Positions 9,920 through 21,472 of a stretch of 64,000 nt of DNA are shown in pieces. This DNA is from Cohaesibacter intestini (GTDB taxonomy: Bacteria; Pseudomonadota; Alphaproteobacteria; Rhizobiales; Cohaesibacteraceae), in the NCBI RefSeq assembly GCF_003324485.1, contig NZ_QODK01000002.1, forward strand, positions 248,001 to 312,000. Direction: 5' to 3'. Each line of letters opens with the position of its first letter. Position 1 is the stretch's first letter. The position numbers were made by a program, and so were the translations under genes. The notes beneath the pieces were generated by a model. It was not told the origin of the DNA and did not search any database. It was given only the letters and a program-made list of their open reading frames with translations.

Positions 9920-11431
9920 CTATTGGGCCAGCATGGCAACCTTGTCCGCAGCAGCCAGAGCCGCCTGATAATTGTTGATCAGATTTTCCACCGCCGCAGC
10001 CGTGACATCCTGAATGGGCGCCGGATAGATACCGAACAGAACAGTCAGGAAGGCCAACGGCACCAGAATGATCTTCTCGCGTCGGTCCATGTCGAGAATG
10101 CCTTTGAGGCTTTCTTTCTCAAGCTTGCCAAACACCACCCGGCGATAGAGCCACAGCGCATAGGCCGCCGACAGGATCACCCCGGTCGTGGCGAAGAAGG
10201 CGAACCATGTATTGGTCTGAAACACACCAAGGATGGTCAGAAACTCGCCGACAAAGCCAGACGTGCCCGGCAGGCCAACATTGGCCATAGTGAAAATCAT
10301 GAACAGGGTCGCAAAGACCGGCATCCGGTTGACCAGCCCGCCATAGGCAGAAATCTCGCGGGTATGCATCCGGTCATAAACCACCCCGACACACAGGAAC
10401 AAGGCGCCCGAGACAATGCCGTGCGACAGCATCTGGAAGATGCCGCCCTGTACCCCCTGCGAGGTCATGGTGAACAGGCCCATCGTCACATAACCCATAT
10501 GGGCAACGGAGGAATAGGCAATCAGCTTCTTGATATCCTCCTGCGCCAAGGCCACCAGCGAGGTATAGATGATCGCCACCGCCGAAAGGGCAAACACCAT
10601 TGGCGCAAAGTAATCAGACGCCAGCGGGAACATGGGCAACGAGAAGCGCAGGAAGCCATAGCCACCCATCTTCAACAGGATTCCGGCCAGTATGACCGAA
10701 CCGGCGGTCGGGGCTTGCACATGGGCGTCCGGCAACCAGGTGTGAACCGGCCACATCGGCATTTTCACCGCAAAGGACGCAAAGAAAGCCACCCATAGCC
10801 AGAATTGCATCTCGGGCGAGAAACTATGCGCCAACAGCTGGACAATATCGGTCGTGCCCGCATCCCAATACATCGCCATGATCGCCAGCAGCATCAGGAC
10901 CGACCCGATCAGCGTATAAAGGAAGAACTTGAAGCTGGCATAGACCCGGTTCTTGCCGCCCCAGACACCGATGATGATGAACATCGGAATGAGACCGGCC
11001 TCGAAGAACAGATAGAACAGCACCAGATCAAGCGCACAGAAGACGCCGATCATCATGGTTTCCAGCACCAGGAAGGCAATCATATATTCCTTCAGGCGCT
11101 TGGTCACCGAATTGCGGCTGGCAAAAATCGCAGCAGGCATCAAGGCAGTGGTCAAAATGACAAACAGCATCGAAATGCCATCCACCCCCATGCGATAGGC
11201 GATGGTGGCACTCAGCCAATCGGCGCGCTCCTGCATCTGGAAGCCTGGATTTTCCGGGTCGAACTGGTTCCAGATCAACAGCGAGATCAGGAAGGTAACA
11301 ATCGTCGTCCAGAGCGCTACATTGTTGATGTTGCGGCGGGCAATGGCATCATCCCCGCGCACCAGCAGGATCATCAGCGCACCGACAAGCGGCAGGAAAA
11401 CGACGGTCGACAGCAACGGCCAGTTGTTCAT
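9920..11431 (-). CDS. nuoM: NADH-quinone oxidoreductase subunit M
   Basis: Antiporter-like proton-translocating membrane subunit of complex I, 503 aa with about 14 predicted helices. Diagnostic segments include [15 protein letters not shown] and the [15 protein letters not shown] helix shared by NuoM and related antiporters. The start ATG at 11431 shares one base with the nuoL stop (TAATG), implying translational coupling. In the membrane arm it sits between NuoL and NuoN. Confidence 0.96.
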   Translation of the reverse strand: MNNWPLLSTVVFLPLVGALMILLVRGDDAIARRNINNVALWTTIVTFLISLLIWNQFDPENPGFQMQERADWLSATIAYRMGVDGISMLFVILTTALMPAAIFASRNSVTKRLKEYMIAFLVLETMMIGVFCALDLVLFYLFFEAGLIPMFIIIGVWGGKNRVYASFKFFLYTLIGSVLMLLAIMAMYWDAGTTDIVQLLAHSFSPEMQFWLWVAFFASFAVKMPMWPVHTWLPDAHVQAPTAGSVILAGILLKMGGYGFLRFSLPMFPLASDYFAPMVFALSAVAIIYTSLVALAQEDIKKLIAYSSVAHMGYVTMGLFTMTSQGVQGGIFQMLSHGIVSGALFLCVGVVYDRMHTREISAYGGLVNRMPVFATLFMIFTMANVGLPGTSGFVGEFLTILGVFQTNTWFAFFATTGVILSAAYALWLYRRVVFGKLEKESLKGILDMDRREKIILVPLAFLTVLFGIYPAPIQDVTAAAVENLINNYQAALAAADKVAMLAQ

Positions 11432-13386
11432 TAGTGCGCCCCCCCGCTCAGCATGACGTAAGTTACCAGAAGCGCCGCGCCGATCATCATGGCAAAGGCA
11501 TAGTGATAGAGATAACCAGATTGCAATTTGACCACCCGCTGGGTGACATCCAGCACACGGGCCGCAATGCCATTGGGTCCATAATGGTCAATGATCCGTT
11601 CATCGCCCCCCTTCCACAACACACGACCAATCCACTTGGCAGACCGCACGAACAAAAGGTCATAAAGCTCGTCGAAGTACCATTTGTTGAGCAGGAAACG
11701 ATAGAGAATGTGGTGCCGTTCGGCGAGTTTCTTCGGGATCTGCGGTGAGCGGATATAGAAAAGGTAAGCTGTCACCAAGCCAAGCAGCATCATGACAAAC
11801 GGCGCCAGTTTCACGGCCCATGGAACATTGTGGAACGCATGCACCAAATCATTCTCGGCCGAGACAAACAACGCCCCTTTCCAGAAATCATCATAATGAT
11901 GCCCATAGAAGTCGCCAGCAAAGACCATGCCCGCAAAAACCGCACCGATGGCCAGCACCATCAAAGGCACAATCATCACTTTCGGGCTTTCATGGATATG
12001 GGCCTTGACGTCCGGGCTCATCCGCTCACGGCCATGGAAGGTCATGAAGACCAGACGCCAGCTATAGAAGCTGGTGAACAAGGCGGCAATCACCGTCAAG
12101 CCAAAGGCATAATCACTAAAGGCATTGTTGGCGGCAAAGGCGGATTCGATGATCGCATCCTTGGAATTGAACCCGGCAAAGCCGATCAAGGTACCCGGAA
12201 TGCCAACACCGGTCAGCGCCAAAGTGCCGATCAGCATCAACCAGTAGGTCAGTTTGATATGCTTGGCGAGCCCGCCCATCTTGCGCATATCCTGCTCATT
12301 GGACACCGCATGAATGACCGAGCCGGCCCCAAGGAACAACAGTGCCTTGAAGAAAGCATGGGTGAAGAGGTGGAACACCGCCGCCCCATAGGCCCCGATA
12401 CCCAGCGCCACAAACATGTAGCCAAGCTGCGAACAAGTCGAATAGGCAATCACTCGCTTGATGTCATTTTGAACCAAGCCAACGGTGGCAGCAAAGAAGG
12501 CGGTGGTCGCGCCAATGAAGGTGACCACTTCCAGCGCCGTTGGCGCCAGCTCGAACAGAGGCGACAGACGCGCCACCATGAAGACACCCGCTGTGACCAT
12601 CGTCGCCGCATGGATCAAGGCCGATACCGGCGTTGGACCTTCCATCGCATCAGGCAACCAGGTATGCAGCAGGAACTGCGCCGACTTGCCCATGGCACCC
12701 ATGAACAACAGAAGACAAACAGTCGTCAGTGCATCCCAATCCTGCCCGAGGAAATGGATCGTCTGTCCCTTGATGCCCTCTGCAATGGTGAAAATCTCGC
12801 TGAAGCTGATCGTATCGAACAGCACATAAACGCCGCAAATCCCCAGAGCAAAGCCGAAATCCCCGACCCGGTTGACAATGAAGGCCTTCATTGCCGCCGC
12901 ATTGGCTGACGGTTTCTGATACCAAAAGCCGATCAGCAAATAGGAGGCAACGCCTACCCCTTCCCAGCCAAAGAACATTTGCAACAGATTGTCAGCGGTG
13001 ACCAGCGACAGCATCGCAAAAGTGAACAGCGACAGATAGGCAAAGAAGCGCGCGCGATGCGGGTCCTCGTGCATATAGCCGATGGAATAGACATGAACCA
13101 GCGAGGAGACCGTGTTGACCACCACCAGCATGACGACCGTCAGGGTGTCCACCCGGATCGACCAGTCAATGGTCAACGCACCAGACTGGATCCATGTGAA
13201 GATGGAAACGATCCGCGTTTCATCATGGCCAAACCCGACCGAGAAGAAAGCAATCCATGACAACAGAGCGGCAATCACCACCAGCGCGCTGGTGATATAT
13301 TCCGATGCTTTGTGGCCCAAAGACCGACCGAACAGACCGGCGATCAAGAAGCCCAGAAGCGGTAAAAAGACGATGGCCGAATACAT
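11431..13386 (-). CDS. nuoL: NADH-quinone oxidoreductase subunit L
   Basis: Distal antiporter-like subunit of complex I, 651 aa. It has the typical extra C-terminal part (about 480-651) containing the long lateral helix that runs along the membrane arm, plus a final membrane helix. The conserved [24 protein letters not shown] channel region is present around residues 240-265 and the [16 protein letters not shown] segment around 310-325. It begins 7 bases after nuoK and overlaps nuoM by one base. Confidence 0.97.
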   Translation of the reverse strand: MYSAIVFLPLLGFLIAGLFGRSLGHKASEYITSALVVIAALLSWIAFFSVGFGHDETRIVSIFTWIQSGALTIDWSIRVDTLTVVMLVVVNTVSSLVHVYSIGYMHEDPHRARFFAYLSLFTFAMLSLVTADNLLQMFFGWEGVGVASYLLIGFWYQKPSANAAAMKAFIVNRVGDFGFALGICGVYVLFDTISFSEIFTIAEGIKGQTIHFLGQDWDALTTVCLLLFMGAMGKSAQFLLHTWLPDAMEGPTPVSALIHAATMVTAGVFMVARLSPLFELAPTALEVVTFIGATTAFFAATVGLVQNDIKRVIAYSTCSQLGYMFVALGIGAYGAAVFHLFTHAFFKALLFLGAGSVIHAVSNEQDMRKMGGLAKHIKLTYWLMLIGTLALTGVGIPGTLIGFAGFNSKDAIIESAFAANNAFSDYAFGLTVIAALFTSFYSWRLVFMTFHGRERMSPDVKAHIHESPKVMIVPLMVLAIGAVFAGMVFAGDFYGHHYDDFWKGALFVSAENDLVHAFHNVPWAVKLAPFVMMLLGLVTAYLFYIRSPQIPKKLAERHHILYRFLLNKWYFDELYDLLFVRSAKWIGRVLWKGGDERIIDHYGPNGIAARVLDVTQRVVKLQSGYLYHYAFAMMIGAALLVTYVMLSGGAH

Positions 13387-13393
13387 GATACTC

Positions 13394-13702
13394 TCAGCCC
13401 TTCATCATGTTGATGTCTTCAACCGCGATGGAGCCGCGATTGCGATAGAACACGACCAAAATGGCCAACCCGATAGCGGCCTCGGCCGCGGCGACAGTCA
13501 GGATCAGCAGACCAAAAATCTGCCCCACCAGATCGCCCAGATAAGAGGAGAAGGCGACCAAATTGATATTCACTGACAGCAGGATCAACTCAATCGACAT
13601 CAGGATGACGATGACATTCTTGCGATTGATGAAGATGCCGAACATCCCGATCACGAACAGGATCGCTGCTACAGTCAGATAATGGCTCAGTCCGATTTCC
13701 AT
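13394..13702 (-). CDS. nuoK: NADH-quinone oxidoreductase subunit K
   Basis: Small membrane subunit of complex I (102 aa, three helices). Conserved glutamates needed for proton transfer are visible in the [10 protein letters not shown] segment (first buried Glu) and in the [11 protein letters not shown] segment (second). These make this NuoK and not a generic three-helix protein. It lies 60 bases downstream of nuoJ and 7 bases upstream of nuoL. Confidence 0.96.
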   Translation of the reverse strand: MEIGLSHYLTVAAILFVIGMFGIFINRKNVIVILMSIELILLSVNINLVAFSSYLGDLVGQIFGLLILTVAAAEAAIGLAILVVFYRNRGSIAVEDINMMKG

Positions 13703-13762
13703 CTTTCTGGCAGTCCCTTCTTCTCATGCCCTTGCAGGCCCACAGACAAGGGAACCGGTAGG

Positions 13763-14377
13763 CTATATGCCTTTGCCCGATTCCACTTTCTTGATTTCAA
13801 TCGAATTCTCGATCGTCCGCGCCACCTGACGCGTAATATCCTGACGCTGAACATCCTTGCGATGATGCAGCGTCAACACGATGGCCCCGATCATGGCGAC
13901 CAACAGGATCATCGCCGCGCTCAGGAAGTAATAGACATACTTGGTATAAAGCAGCGATCCGATCGCTTCGATGTTCGACATCTCGGCCAGATCAGGGATC
14001 GGTTCACCCAGATTGGCCACCACGTCGGGACTGATCGCCCAGCCGCCAATGGCAATGATCAGCTCGGCCAGCAACACCAAACCGACCATCAGGCCAATCG
14101 GCATATAGCTCAGGAATCCCGCCCGCAGCTCGACAAAGTCGATATCCAGCATCATCACGATGAACAGGAACAGAACCGCCACCGCGCCGACATAGACCAC
14201 AATCAGCAACATAGCCAAAAATTCTGCCCCCAGCAGCACGAACAGAGCAGCGGCATTGAAGAAGGCAAGGATCAGGAACAGCACCGAATGAACCGGATTG
14301 CGCGCCCCGATCACCATCAGCCCGGACCCGAGCAGGACCGCCGAAAAGAGATAGAAGAAAAAGCTCTGAAGAATCAT
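13763..14377 (-). CDS. nuoJ: NADH-quinone oxidoreductase subunit J
   Basis: Membrane subunit of complex I (204 aa, five predicted helices). The helix containing VVYVGAVAVLFLFIVMML includes the conserved pi-bulge region of NuoJ/ND6, which helps couple quinone reduction to proton movement. It is preceded by nuoI (58-base spacer) and followed by nuoK in the standard order. Confidence 0.95.
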   Translation of the reverse strand: MILQSFFFYLFSAVLLGSGLMVIGARNPVHSVLFLILAFFNAAALFVLLGAEFLAMLLIVVYVGAVAVLFLFIVMMLDIDFVELRAGFLSYMPIGLMVGLVLLAELIIAIGGWAISPDVVANLGEPIPDLAEMSNIEAIGSLLYTKYVYYFLSAAMILLVAMIGAIVLTLHHRKDVQRQDITRQVARTIENSIEIKKVESGKGI

Positions 14378-14435
14378 GTCTTTCGCTCTGAAGCCCGGTC
14401 TTGGGCTTCCCTTCCGTTATTCCTTGCCCCGCCCA

Positions 14436-14924
14436 TCAGCGATAAGGCGCGTCCATTGCAATATTGCGAGCCAGTTCCAGCTCCCAGCGTTCGCCATTCT
14501 CCAGCAGTCTTTCCTTGTTGTAGAACAGTTCCTCGCGGGTCTCCGTGGCAAATTCGAAATTCGGCCCCTCGACAATCGCCTCCACCGGACAGGCCTCCTG
14601 ACACAGACCACAATAGATGCATTTGGTCATGTCCAGATCATAGCGGGTGGTGCGGCGGGTGCCGTCATTGCGCCGAGGGCCAGCTTCAATCGTAATGGCC
14701 TGCGCCGGACAGATCGCCTCGCACAGTTTGCAGGCAATGCAACGTTCTTCCCCGTTGGGATAGCGTCTGAGTGCATGCTCCCCGCGAAACCGGGGGCTGA
14801 CCGGCCCCTTCTCAAACGGGTAATTGATCGTCGCCTTGGGCGCAAAGAAATAGCGCATCGAGAGGAAGAAGGCAGAAACAAACTCCTTCAACATCAGCGA
14901 TTTTGCAGCTTGAGCAAGTGCCAT
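14436..14924 (-). CDS. nuoI: NADH-quinone oxidoreductase subunit I (two 4Fe-4S ferredoxin-like)
   Basis: Electron-transfer subunit of the peripheral arm carrying clusters N6a and N6b. The 162-aa protein has two ferredoxin motifs: CxxCxxCxxxC at Cys62, 65, 68 and 72, and again at Cys102, 105, 108 and 112. The frame extends 14 codons further upstream, but the family N-terminus ([12 protein letters not shown]) points to the ATG at 14924. That start lies only one base after the stop of the small membrane gene at 14926-15183. Confidence 0.96.
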   Translation of the reverse strand: MALAQAAKSLMLKEFVSAFFLSMRYFFAPKATINYPFEKGPVSPRFRGEHALRRYPNGEERCIACKLCEAICPAQAITIEAGPRRNDGTRRTTRYDLDMTKCIYCGLCQEACPVEAIVEGPNFEFATETREELFYNKERLLENGERWELELARNIAMDAPYR

Positions 14925-14925
14925 A

Positions 14926-15183
14926 CTATCCTCCAAAGAACCGTTGGCCAGCGACAAAGCCGACAAGAGTGAACAAGACCGGCATCGGAATGCGATACAT
15001 GAAGCGGGTAAAGTCGGCCACCTGAGCCTGTTTTTTGGCGTCCAGTGTGGTGCGCCGTCCCATGATAAAGCCGTCGTCCTGCGCCCGCAGAACCGCCGGC
15101 AACACCAGAAGATTGGCGAGCACAGCCGTCAGCAATCCGATCAGGGCGCCCAAACTGCCAGCAATGAAAGGCGTCATCACCAT
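14926..15183 (-). CDS. Small two-helix membrane protein inside the nuo operon (between nuoH and nuoI)
   Basis: An 85-aa protein of unknown function. The start [16 protein letters not shown] at 15183 was chosen because it begins directly before a glycine-rich membrane helix (about 5-30) and lies 17 bases after the preceding gene; the open frame itself runs 69 codons further. A basic loop (about 35-60, with [11 protein letters not shown]) is followed by a second helix (about 66-82). It is packed tightly between its neighbours, with 17 and 1 bases between genes. Its length and helix-loop-helix plan resemble the next gene upstream (15201-15446), so the two may be diverged paralogues. Complex I operons normally have nothing here. 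Confidence 0.8.
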   Translation of the reverse strand: MVMTPFIAGSLGALIGLLTAVLANLLVLPAVLRAQDDGFIMGRRTTLDAKKQAQVADFTRFMYRIPMPVLFTLVGFVAGQRFFGG

Positions 15184-15200
15184 GTTTCTCTCCAAGCGGC

Positions 15201-15446
15201 TTATCCAGCCAATGACAATCCGGCCCAATAACCGATCACCGGGAACAGCAACTGGGTGCCACACCAGATGCCGAACTGAATCCAGTCCCCGTATTTCTTC
15301 GTGTCCGGATGATTGGCCAGGCCCTTCTCCGAACGCATCTTCATCCATTTTGCCCCGATCAGACCGCCGATCATCTTGAAATCGGCCCAACCGATCACAC
15401 CACCAATCAAGGCCCCGATCATGCCGGGCAGTGACAATTCAAACAT
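15201..15446 (-). CDS. Small two-helix membrane protein inside the nuo operon (between nuoH and nuoI)
   Basis: An 81-aa protein of unknown function. It has a glycine-rich first helix (about 6-30, GALIGGVIGWADFKMIGG), a polar loop with many lysines (about 33-53, containing HPDTKKYGDW) and a second helix (about 56-78). It begins 18 bases after nuoH and ends 17 bases before the next small gene, so it must be transcribed with complex I. The tight spacing on both sides argues that it is real. It may be an accessory or assembly subunit, but only position suggests this. Confidence 0.8.
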   Translation of the reverse strand: MFELSLPGMIGALIGGVIGWADFKMIGGLIGAKWMKMRSEKGLANHPDTKKYGDWIQFGIWCGTQLLFPVIGYWAGLSLAG

Positions 15447-15464
15447 ATCGTCTCTTCGCCTCGC

Positions 15465-16514
15465 TTACGGAGCCCAGCCCATGAACTGCAGCACACCGGC
15501 CACCAGCACCACATAAAACAGCGACAAAGGCAGAAACACCTTCCAGCCAAGGCGCATCAACTGGTCATAGCGGTAACGCGGCACAAAGGCCTTGGTCATG
15601 GCAAACATGAAAAACACGGCACTGGCCTTCAAAAAGAACCAGACCACCCCCGGCACCCAGGTAAAGGGCGCAAAATCAAACGGCGGCAACCAGCCCCCCA
15701 TAAACAGGATGACGGTCATCGAACACATCAGCGCAATCGCCACATATTCGCCGAGCATATACATCATGTAAGGGGTCGAGCCATATTCGACCATGAAGCC
15801 CGCAACCAGCTCCGATTCTGCTTCTGGCAGATCAAAGGGAGGCCGGTTGGTTTCGGCCAAAGCCGAGATGAAAAACACAATGAACATCGGGAAAAGCGGC
15901 AGCCAGTACCAGTTAAGGAAACTGAGCGATGGCATGCCGAGCCATGTTGCCATGCCTTCTTTCTGAGCCAGCACGATGTCAGTCAGATTGAGCGAACCGA
16001 CGCAAAGCAAAACAGTGATGATGACAAAGCCGATGGAGACTTCGTAGGACACCATCTGCGCCGCCGAACGCAAGGCAGACAGAAACGGATATTTCGAGTT
16101 CGACGCCCAGCCCCCCATGATGATGCCATAGACACCGAGCGAGGAAATGGCGAGAATATACAACACCCCGACATTGATATCGGCAATCGCCCAGCCTTCA
16201 GCCACAGGCACCACAGCCCATGCGGCCAAGGCCACCGTCACCGTCATCAACGGCCCGAGCAGGAAGATCACTTTGTTCGAGCCAGACGGGATCACCGGTT
16301 CCTTCAAGACGAACTTCAGCAAATCGGCAAAGGATTGCAACAGACCCCAAGGCCCGACCACATTTGGCCCGCGCCGCATCTGCACCGCTGCCCAGACCTT
16401 GCGGTCGGCATAAAGGACATAGGCAATGATCACCAACAGGGCGACAAGCAACAGCAAGGATTGCCCTATGATAATCGCGCCGGGAATTAGCCAGTTTGTG
16501 ACAAATCCATCCAT
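15465..16514 (-). CDS. nuoH: NADH-quinone oxidoreductase subunit H
   Basis: Membrane subunit at the junction of the two arms of complex I, forming most of the quinone-binding channel. It is 349 aa with about 8-9 helices. The conserved [19 protein letters not shown] loop, rich in acidic residues at the quinone site, is present around 215-235, as is the [14 protein letters not shown] segment near the N-terminus. The gene follows nuoG after 11 bases. Confidence 0.97.
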   Translation of the reverse strand: MDGFVTNWLIPGAIIIGQSLLLLVALLVIIAYVLYADRKVWAAVQMRRGPNVVGPWGLLQSFADLLKFVLKEPVIPSGSNKVIFLLGPLMTVTVALAAWAVVPVAEGWAIADINVGVLYILAISSLGVYGIIMGGWASNSKYPFLSALRSAAQMVSYEVSIGFVIITVLLCVGSLNLTDIVLAQKEGMATWLGMPSLSFLNWYWLPLFPMFIVFFISALAETNRPPFDLPEAESELVAGFMVEYGSTPYMMYMLGEYVAIALMCSMTVILFMGGWLPPFDFAPFTWVPGVVWFFLKASAVFFMFAMTKAFVPRYRYDQLMRLGWKVFLPLSLFYVVLVAGVLQFMGWAP

Positions 16515-16525
16515 TCGTCGGTCCT

Positions 16526-18610
16526 CTATTCTGCGGCGTCAGCCGCGCGTTCCTTGGCCAATGCGCTGCACTCGGCCATGGTGGCGGAGGCGCGGGCAAT
16601 CGGGTTGGTCAAATAATAATCGGCAATCGGCGACACCATCGCCTGCCCCTTGACGGGTTTGGCAAGCTTGGCCAGCGCCGCAATATCGGCAACATCGCCA
16701 ACAAGGCAGTCATCAATGCTGGCAAGATCCGGATGCGCCTCAAACAACACCCCGCGCAATTGTTGCAGGCTATCAAATGGCAATGTCTTGCCAAGCACCG
16801 CAGACAAGGCGCGCAGAATTGCCCAGTCTTCCTTGGCATCCCCCGGCGCAAAATTGGCCCGATAGGCCATCTGCACCCGGCCTTCGGTATTGATGAACAG
16901 GCCCGATTTCTCGGTATAGCTGGCACCGGGCAGGATCACATCCGCATGATGCGCCCCGGCATCGCCGTGGCTGCCAATATAGATCTTGAAGGCATCGTCA
17001 AAGGCACCAAAGGCCAACTCGTCCGCGCCCATCAGGATCAGCGCCTCAACGCCCCCATTCTGCATGGCAGCAATATCCTTGCCCCCATCCTGCGGCACAA
17101 AGCCGACTTCAAAGGCCCCGACGGCACTGGCGTCGGTATGCAGCACCGAGAAGCCATTCCACTCAGCACCTGCCGCGCCACAAGCCACCGCCAGCTTCGC
17201 TGCCTGTCCCAGAACCGCAAGGCCATCCTCATGGTTGATCGCGCCCTGCCCGATCAGGATCAGCGGCCGCTCGGCCTTGTTTAGAATGTCAAAGAAAACC
17301 CCATCACCACCAGCAAGGCTTGCCAGCGTGTCCGAGCCTGCGCCCAAATAGTCATAGTCATATTTAAGGTCGGCCTGCTCACCGATCACCCCGATCCGCA
17401 CGCCACCCGCCAGCCACGCCTTGCGAATGCGGGCATTGAGAACAGCGGCTTCCATGCGCGGATTGGAGCCAACAATCAGGATCGCATCGGCGTCTTCGAT
17501 GCCCTCAATCGTCGCATTGAACTGATAGGCCGCCCGCCCCATGGCGGAGGTCAGCACCGAGCCATCCTGCCGGGCATCAAGATTGCCCGAGCCCAGCGAG
17601 GCCATCAGCATTTTGAGCGCGAACATTTCCTCGACGCTCGCCATGCTCCCGGCAATCGCACCAATCCGGTCACCAGACAGGCCATTGAGCTTGTCAGCCA
17701 CGCACCTGAAGGCTTCGTCCCACGCAACCGGGGTCAGCTTGCCATCCTTGCGGACATAGGGCCGATCCAGACGCTGGCTTTTCAGCCCGTCCCAAATGAA
17801 GCGGGATTTATCAGAAATCCATTCCTCATTGACCGCATCATTGTTGCGCGGCTGGATCCGCATCACCTCAATGCCGCGTGTATCCACCCGGATATTCGAG
17901 CCAACGGCATCCATCGCGTCGATGGTTTCGGTCTTGGTCAGCTCCCATGGCCGCGCCGTAAAAGCATAGGGGCGTGAGGTCAGTGCCCCGACCGGGCAGA
18001 GATCGATCACATTGCCCTGCAACTCCGATGACAATGCCGCTTCAAGATAAGTGGTGATTTCGGCATCTTCGCCACGCCCCACCAAACCCAGCTCCTGAAT
18101 GCCCGCCACCTCGGTGGTGAAACGCACACAGCGGGTGCAGTGAATGCAGCGGGTCATCACGGTTTTGACCAAAGGCCCAATATATTTATTCTCTACCGCC
18201 CGCTTGCTTTCGCCATAACGCGAACCGCCCTTGCCATAAGCCATGGCCTGATCCTGCAGATCGCATTCCCCTGCCTGATCGCAAATCGGACAATCGAGCG
18301 GATGGTTGATCAACAGGAACTCCATCACCCCTTCGCGGGCCTTTTTCACCATCGGCGACTTGGTGAAGATTTCCGGCGGTTCTCCATCGCGACCCGGACG
18401 CAAATCGCCCACGCGCATGGCGCAAGAGGCAGCCGGCTTTGGTGGCCCGCCCTTGACCTCGACAAGGCACATGCGGCAGTTGCCCGCCACGGACAGACGC
18501 TCATGGAAGCAAAAACGCGGAATCTCCGCCCCGGCCTCTTCTGCGGCCTGCAGAAGGGTATATTCGCCGGGCACCTCGATTTCGTTGCCGTCAACAACCA
18601 GCTTTGCCAT
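16526..18610 (-). CDS. nuoG: NADH-quinone oxidoreductase subunit G
   Basis: Large peripheral-arm subunit (694 aa) of complex I. The N-terminal ferredoxin-like 2Fe-2S domain (cysteines in [15 protein letters not shown] and a further Cys about 15 residues on) is followed by the [14 protein letters not shown] cluster region (N5-type His/Cys), a 4Fe-4S motif ([10 protein letters not shown]) and a degenerate molybdopterin-oxidoreductase-like C-terminal domain. The frame opens at a TTG two codons upstream, but the ATG at 18610 gives the usual MAKLVVDG start. It lies 2 bases after the pentapeptide-repeat gene. Confidence 0.96.
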   Translation of the reverse strand: MAKLVVDGNEIEVPGEYTLLQAAEEAGAEIPRFCFHERLSVAGNCRMCLVEVKGGPPKPAASCAMRVGDLRPGRDGEPPEIFTKSPMVKKAREGVMEFLLINHPLDCPICDQAGECDLQDQAMAYGKGGSRYGESKRAVENKYIGPLVKTVMTRCIHCTRCVRFTTEVAGIQELGLVGRGEDAEITTYLEAALSSELQGNVIDLCPVGALTSRPYAFTARPWELTKTETIDAMDAVGSNIRVDTRGIEVMRIQPRNNDAVNEEWISDKSRFIWDGLKSQRLDRPYVRKDGKLTPVAWDEAFRCVADKLNGLSGDRIGAIAGSMASVEEMFALKMLMASLGSGNLDARQDGSVLTSAMGRAAYQFNATIEGIEDADAILIVGSNPRMEAAVLNARIRKAWLAGGVRIGVIGEQADLKYDYDYLGAGSDTLASLAGGDGVFFDILNKAERPLILIGQGAINHEDGLAVLGQAAKLAVACGAAGAEWNGFSVLHTDASAVGAFEVGFVPQDGGKDIAAMQNGGVEALILMGADELAFGAFDDAFKIYIGSHGDAGAHHADVILPGASYTEKSGLFINTEGRVQMAYRANFAPGDAKEDWAILRALSAVLGKTLPFDSLQQLRGVLFEAHPDLASIDDCLVGDVADIAALAKLAKPVKGQAMVSPIADYYLTNPIARASATMAECSALAKERAADAAE

Positions 18611-18612
18611 AG

Positions 18613-18957
18613 TCAACTTCCCTTGCGGTCCTCAGTCTGCGCCCTGTAAGCGGCCAACAGCGCCATTACGTCGATCCCATCGATGGTCATCCCCGAAAGA
18701 TTGCAATGTGTCAGGGCGACACCGCTGAGATTGGCGTGATCCACGACCACCCCGGACAGGTTTGCCTTCTTGACCGACCAACCAGACATATTCACTTCTT
18801 CGAAGGAACAGCTCGACATATTCACGCCTCTGTAGCTGGTCCTCATCAGGTTTACATTGTCAAATGTGCACCCTGTCAATTTCACATTATTGAAGCTCGA
18901 GTTCGACAGATCGCAGTCTGTTGCGTCGATCTTTTCTTTCTCCTCAAAAAGCTTCAT
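18613..18957 (-). CDS. Pentapeptide-repeat protein between nuoF and nuoG
   Basis: A 114-aa protein starting [16 protein letters not shown] at 18957; upstream codons overlap nuoF and are unlikely to be used. Residues 16-100 are a run of degenerate pentapeptide repeats of the A(D/N)LXX or S(F/L) type (for example [34 protein letters not shown]), predicted to form a right-handed quadrilateral beta-helix. A short C-terminal tail reads [14 protein letters not shown]. There is no signal peptide or membrane helix. Spacing is 7 bases to nuoF and 2 bases to nuoG, so it is co-expressed with complex I. Function unknown; a scaffold or assembly role is only a guess. Confidence 0.85.
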   Translation of the reverse strand: MKLFEEKEKIDATDCDLSNSSFNNVKLTGCTFDNVNLMRTSYRGVNMSSCSFEEVNMSGWSVKKANLSGVVVDHANLSGVALTHCNLSGMTIDGIDVMALLAAYRAQTEDRKGS

Positions 18958-18964
18958 AGCATCC

Positions 18965-20278
18965 TCACTCTGCCGCCACCTGCGGAGCCTCATCCGGCTT
19001 CGGATTGGCCGTATATTGATCAATGCGTTCCTCGATCACCGGGCGAAAATGGCGGATCAGGCCCTGAACCGGCCAGGCTGCAGCATCGCCAAGCGCACAG
19101 ATTGTGTGCCCTTCCACCTGTTTGGAGACCTCGAACAGCATGTCAATTTCCTTCTTCGAGGCCTCGCCCCGCACCATGCGTTCCATCACGCGCCACATCC
19201 AGCCCGTGCCTTCGCGGCATGGGGTGCATTGGCCGCAGCTTTCATGTTTGTAGAAATAGGACAGCCGGGCAATCGCCTTGATGATGTCGGTTGACTTGTC
19301 CATCACAATCACCGCCGCCGTGCCAAGGCCAGAGCCAAGGCCCTTGAGACTGTCAAAATCCATCGGGCAATCAACAATCTGCTTGGCAGGTACGCACGGC
19401 ACCGAAGAGCCACCCGGAATAACAGCCAACAGATTGTCCCAGCCACCGCGAATCCCGCCGCAATGCTTGTCGATCAATTCCTTGAACGGCACTGACATGG
19501 CTTCCTCAAAGGTCGCGGGCTGGTTGACATGGCCGGACACACAGAACAGCTTGGTGCCGTGGTTATTCTCCGCGCCAAAGCCTTTGAACCAAGCCGCCCC
19601 ACGCCGCAGGATGGTCGGCGCAACGGCGATGGATTCCACATTATTCACCGTCGTCGGGCAGCCATAAAGGCCAACATTGGCCGGGAATGGCGGCTTGAGG
19701 CGCGGCTGGCCTTTCTTGCCTTCAAGCGACTCAAGCAACGCCGTCTCTTCGCCGCAAATATAAGCCCCCGCCCCGTGATGGACGATGATGTCGAAATCAT
19801 AACCGTGAATGTTGTTCTTGCCGATCAGCTTGCGATCATAGGCCTGATCGATTGCGGCTTGGAGCCGCTCCCGTTCGCGAATGAACTCGCCACGCACATA
19901 AATGTAAGCGGCATCAGCCTGCATGGCGAACCCGGCAATCAGACAGCCTTCCACCAGATGATGCGGATCGTGACGCAGAATTTCACGGTCCTTGCAGGTG
20001 CCCGGCTCGGATTCATCCGCATTGACCACCAGATAATGCGGACGCCCTTCCTGCTTAGGCGGCATGAAGGACCATTTCAGCCCAGTCGGGAAGCCAGCAC
20101 CGCCCCGGCCGCGCAGACCGGACGCCTTCATCTCCTCGATGATCCAGTCACGGCCCTTTTCCAGCAAGCCTTTGGTGCCATCCCACTGCCCGCGCTTCAG
20201 CGCCCCATCCAGCCCCCAGTCATGGATGCCGTAGATGTTGGTGAAAATGCGATCTTTATCCTGGAGCATTGCGACCAT
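18965..20278 (-). CDS. nuoF: NADH-quinone oxidoreductase subunit F (NADH- and FMN-binding)
   Basis: Entry point of electrons into complex I: it binds NADH and FMN and carries cluster N3. The 437-aa protein has the FMN/NADH glycine-rich motif [10 protein letters not shown] at 57-66 and the 4Fe-4S motif [12 protein letters not shown] in the C-terminal part, with the fourth Cys about 40 residues later. Its ATG shares one base with the nuoE stop (TGATG). A second ATG three codons later is possible. Confidence 0.97.
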   Translation of the reverse strand: MVAMLQDKDRIFTNIYGIHDWGLDGALKRGQWDGTKGLLEKGRDWIIEEMKASGLRGRGGAGFPTGLKWSFMPPKQEGRPHYLVVNADESEPGTCKDREILRHDPHHLVEGCLIAGFAMQADAAYIYVRGEFIRERERLQAAIDQAYDRKLIGKNNIHGYDFDIIVHHGAGAYICGEETALLESLEGKKGQPRLKPPFPANVGLYGCPTTVNNVESIAVAPTILRRGAAWFKGFGAENNHGTKLFCVSGHVNQPATFEEAMSVPFKELIDKHCGGIRGGWDNLLAVIPGGSSVPCVPAKQIVDCPMDFDSLKGLGSGLGTAAVIVMDKSTDIIKAIARLSYFYKHESCGQCTPCREGTGWMWRVMERMVRGEASKKEIDMLFEVSKQVEGHTICALGDAAAWPVQGLIRHFRPVIEERIDQYTANPKPDEAPQVAAE

Positions 20279-21375
20279 CAGCTGTCTCCCTTGCTCTTGC
20301 TGGAGTCAACTTCGCCTGCTTCGACCCGCTTGGAAAAATCTGTTTCGCCACCGGCTGCCAGGGTCTTGGCCTGTTCGATCCAGTTTTCCCGCGCAATCCG
20401 GCCACGGAAAGACAGCTGCGCATCGACAAAGGCGCAATTCTCATCCGTCCAGGCAGCGATCTGCGAAAAATGATAGACCCCGAGGCCATTCAGTTTGGCT
20501 TCAATTTTCGGCCCGATGCCACTGATTTCCTTCAGATTGTCGGCCACACCATCGGCAGGTGCCTCGAGCAGGGCCGGTGCGTCGCCATCTGTCTTGTGGG
20601 CTTGCTTGTCGATCGCCACTCCCGGCTTTGCCTCGGAGGCTGCCGCCTTGGCATCTGTCTCCTTGGGTACGGCTTTTTCGACGGGCAACTGGTCAGCAGG
20701 CTGGCTATCCTCGGCAGACTCTTCCGGAATGCCCGCACCCAGACCATATTTCACCACCGAACCATCATAGAGCGCAGGGTCGGTCAGTGTCACAGGCCCT
20801 TCCGCAGGTGCCGAACCGATCCGCCCTTCCTGCTGAGAACCCGGTTTAATCTCTTTGCCGGCGTCAATTTTGGCAATGAGATCTTCCAGAATTTCCGGCG
20901 TCAGATCTTCATAAGTGTCCTTGAAAATCTGGATCATCGGTGCGTTGACACATGTGCCCGCGCATTCCACCTCTTCCCACGAGAAATTGCCATCCTCGGA
21001 CAGGGTGAAGGGCTTGTTGGCGATCTTGTTCTTGCAAACCCGGATCAGATCTTCCGCTCCACGCAACATGCAAGGCGTTGTACCGCAGACCTGAATATGG
21101 GCCTTGGCACCAACCGGCTGCAACTGGAACTGGGTGTAGAAAGTCGCAACTTCCAGCACGCGAATATAGGGCATCGACAGCATGTCGGCGACATACTCGA
21201 TCGCCGGTTTGCTGATCCAGCCTTCCTGTTCCTGTGCCCGCATCAGAATCGGGATCACAGCGGAAGCCTGACGGCCCTCGGGATATCGTTTGATCACACG
21301 CTGCGCCCATTCGAGATTCTCCGCAGAGAAGTCGAAAGAGGCAGGCTGTTCGCTATGCAGGCGACGGACGGACAT
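20278..21375 (-). CDS. nuoE: NADH-quinone oxidoreductase subunit E with C-terminal extension
   Basis: Peripheral-arm subunit carrying the 2Fe-2S cluster N1a. The thioredoxin-like domain (about 1-170) contains the two cysteine pairs, in [10 protein letters not shown] and [10 protein letters not shown]. The remaining 190 residues are an Ala/Pro/Lys-rich linker and then a helix-hairpin-helix-like module ([19 protein letters not shown], about 280-300). At 365 aa it is about twice the E. coli length. The extension is known in Hyphomicrobiales NuoE, so it is not a fusion artefact; its role is unknown. Confidence 0.95.
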   Translation of the reverse strand: MSVRRLHSEQPASFDFSAENLEWAQRVIKRYPEGRQASAVIPILMRAQEQEGWISKPAIEYVADMLSMPYIRVLEVATFYTQFQLQPVGAKAHIQVCGTTPCMLRGAEDLIRVCKNKIANKPFTLSEDGNFSWEEVECAGTCVNAPMIQIFKDTYEDLTPEILEDLIAKIDAGKEIKPGSQQEGRIGSAPAEGPVTLTDPALYDGSVVKYGLGAGIPEESAEDSQPADQLPVEKAVPKETDAKAAASEAKPGVAIDKQAHKTDGDAPALLEAPADGVADNLKEISGIGPKIEAKLNGLGVYHFSQIAAWTDENCAFVDAQLSFRGRIARENWIEQAKTLAAGGETDFSKRVEAGEVDSSKSKGDS

Positions 21376-21472
21376 GTCTGCCGTTCCTATTCTTTGTTTG
21401 ATCGCAGCGCCCAGGGCGCGTTGATCCAGTTCACATCATTCTGGGACCATCATGGCGGCCCCGCAAAATCTC

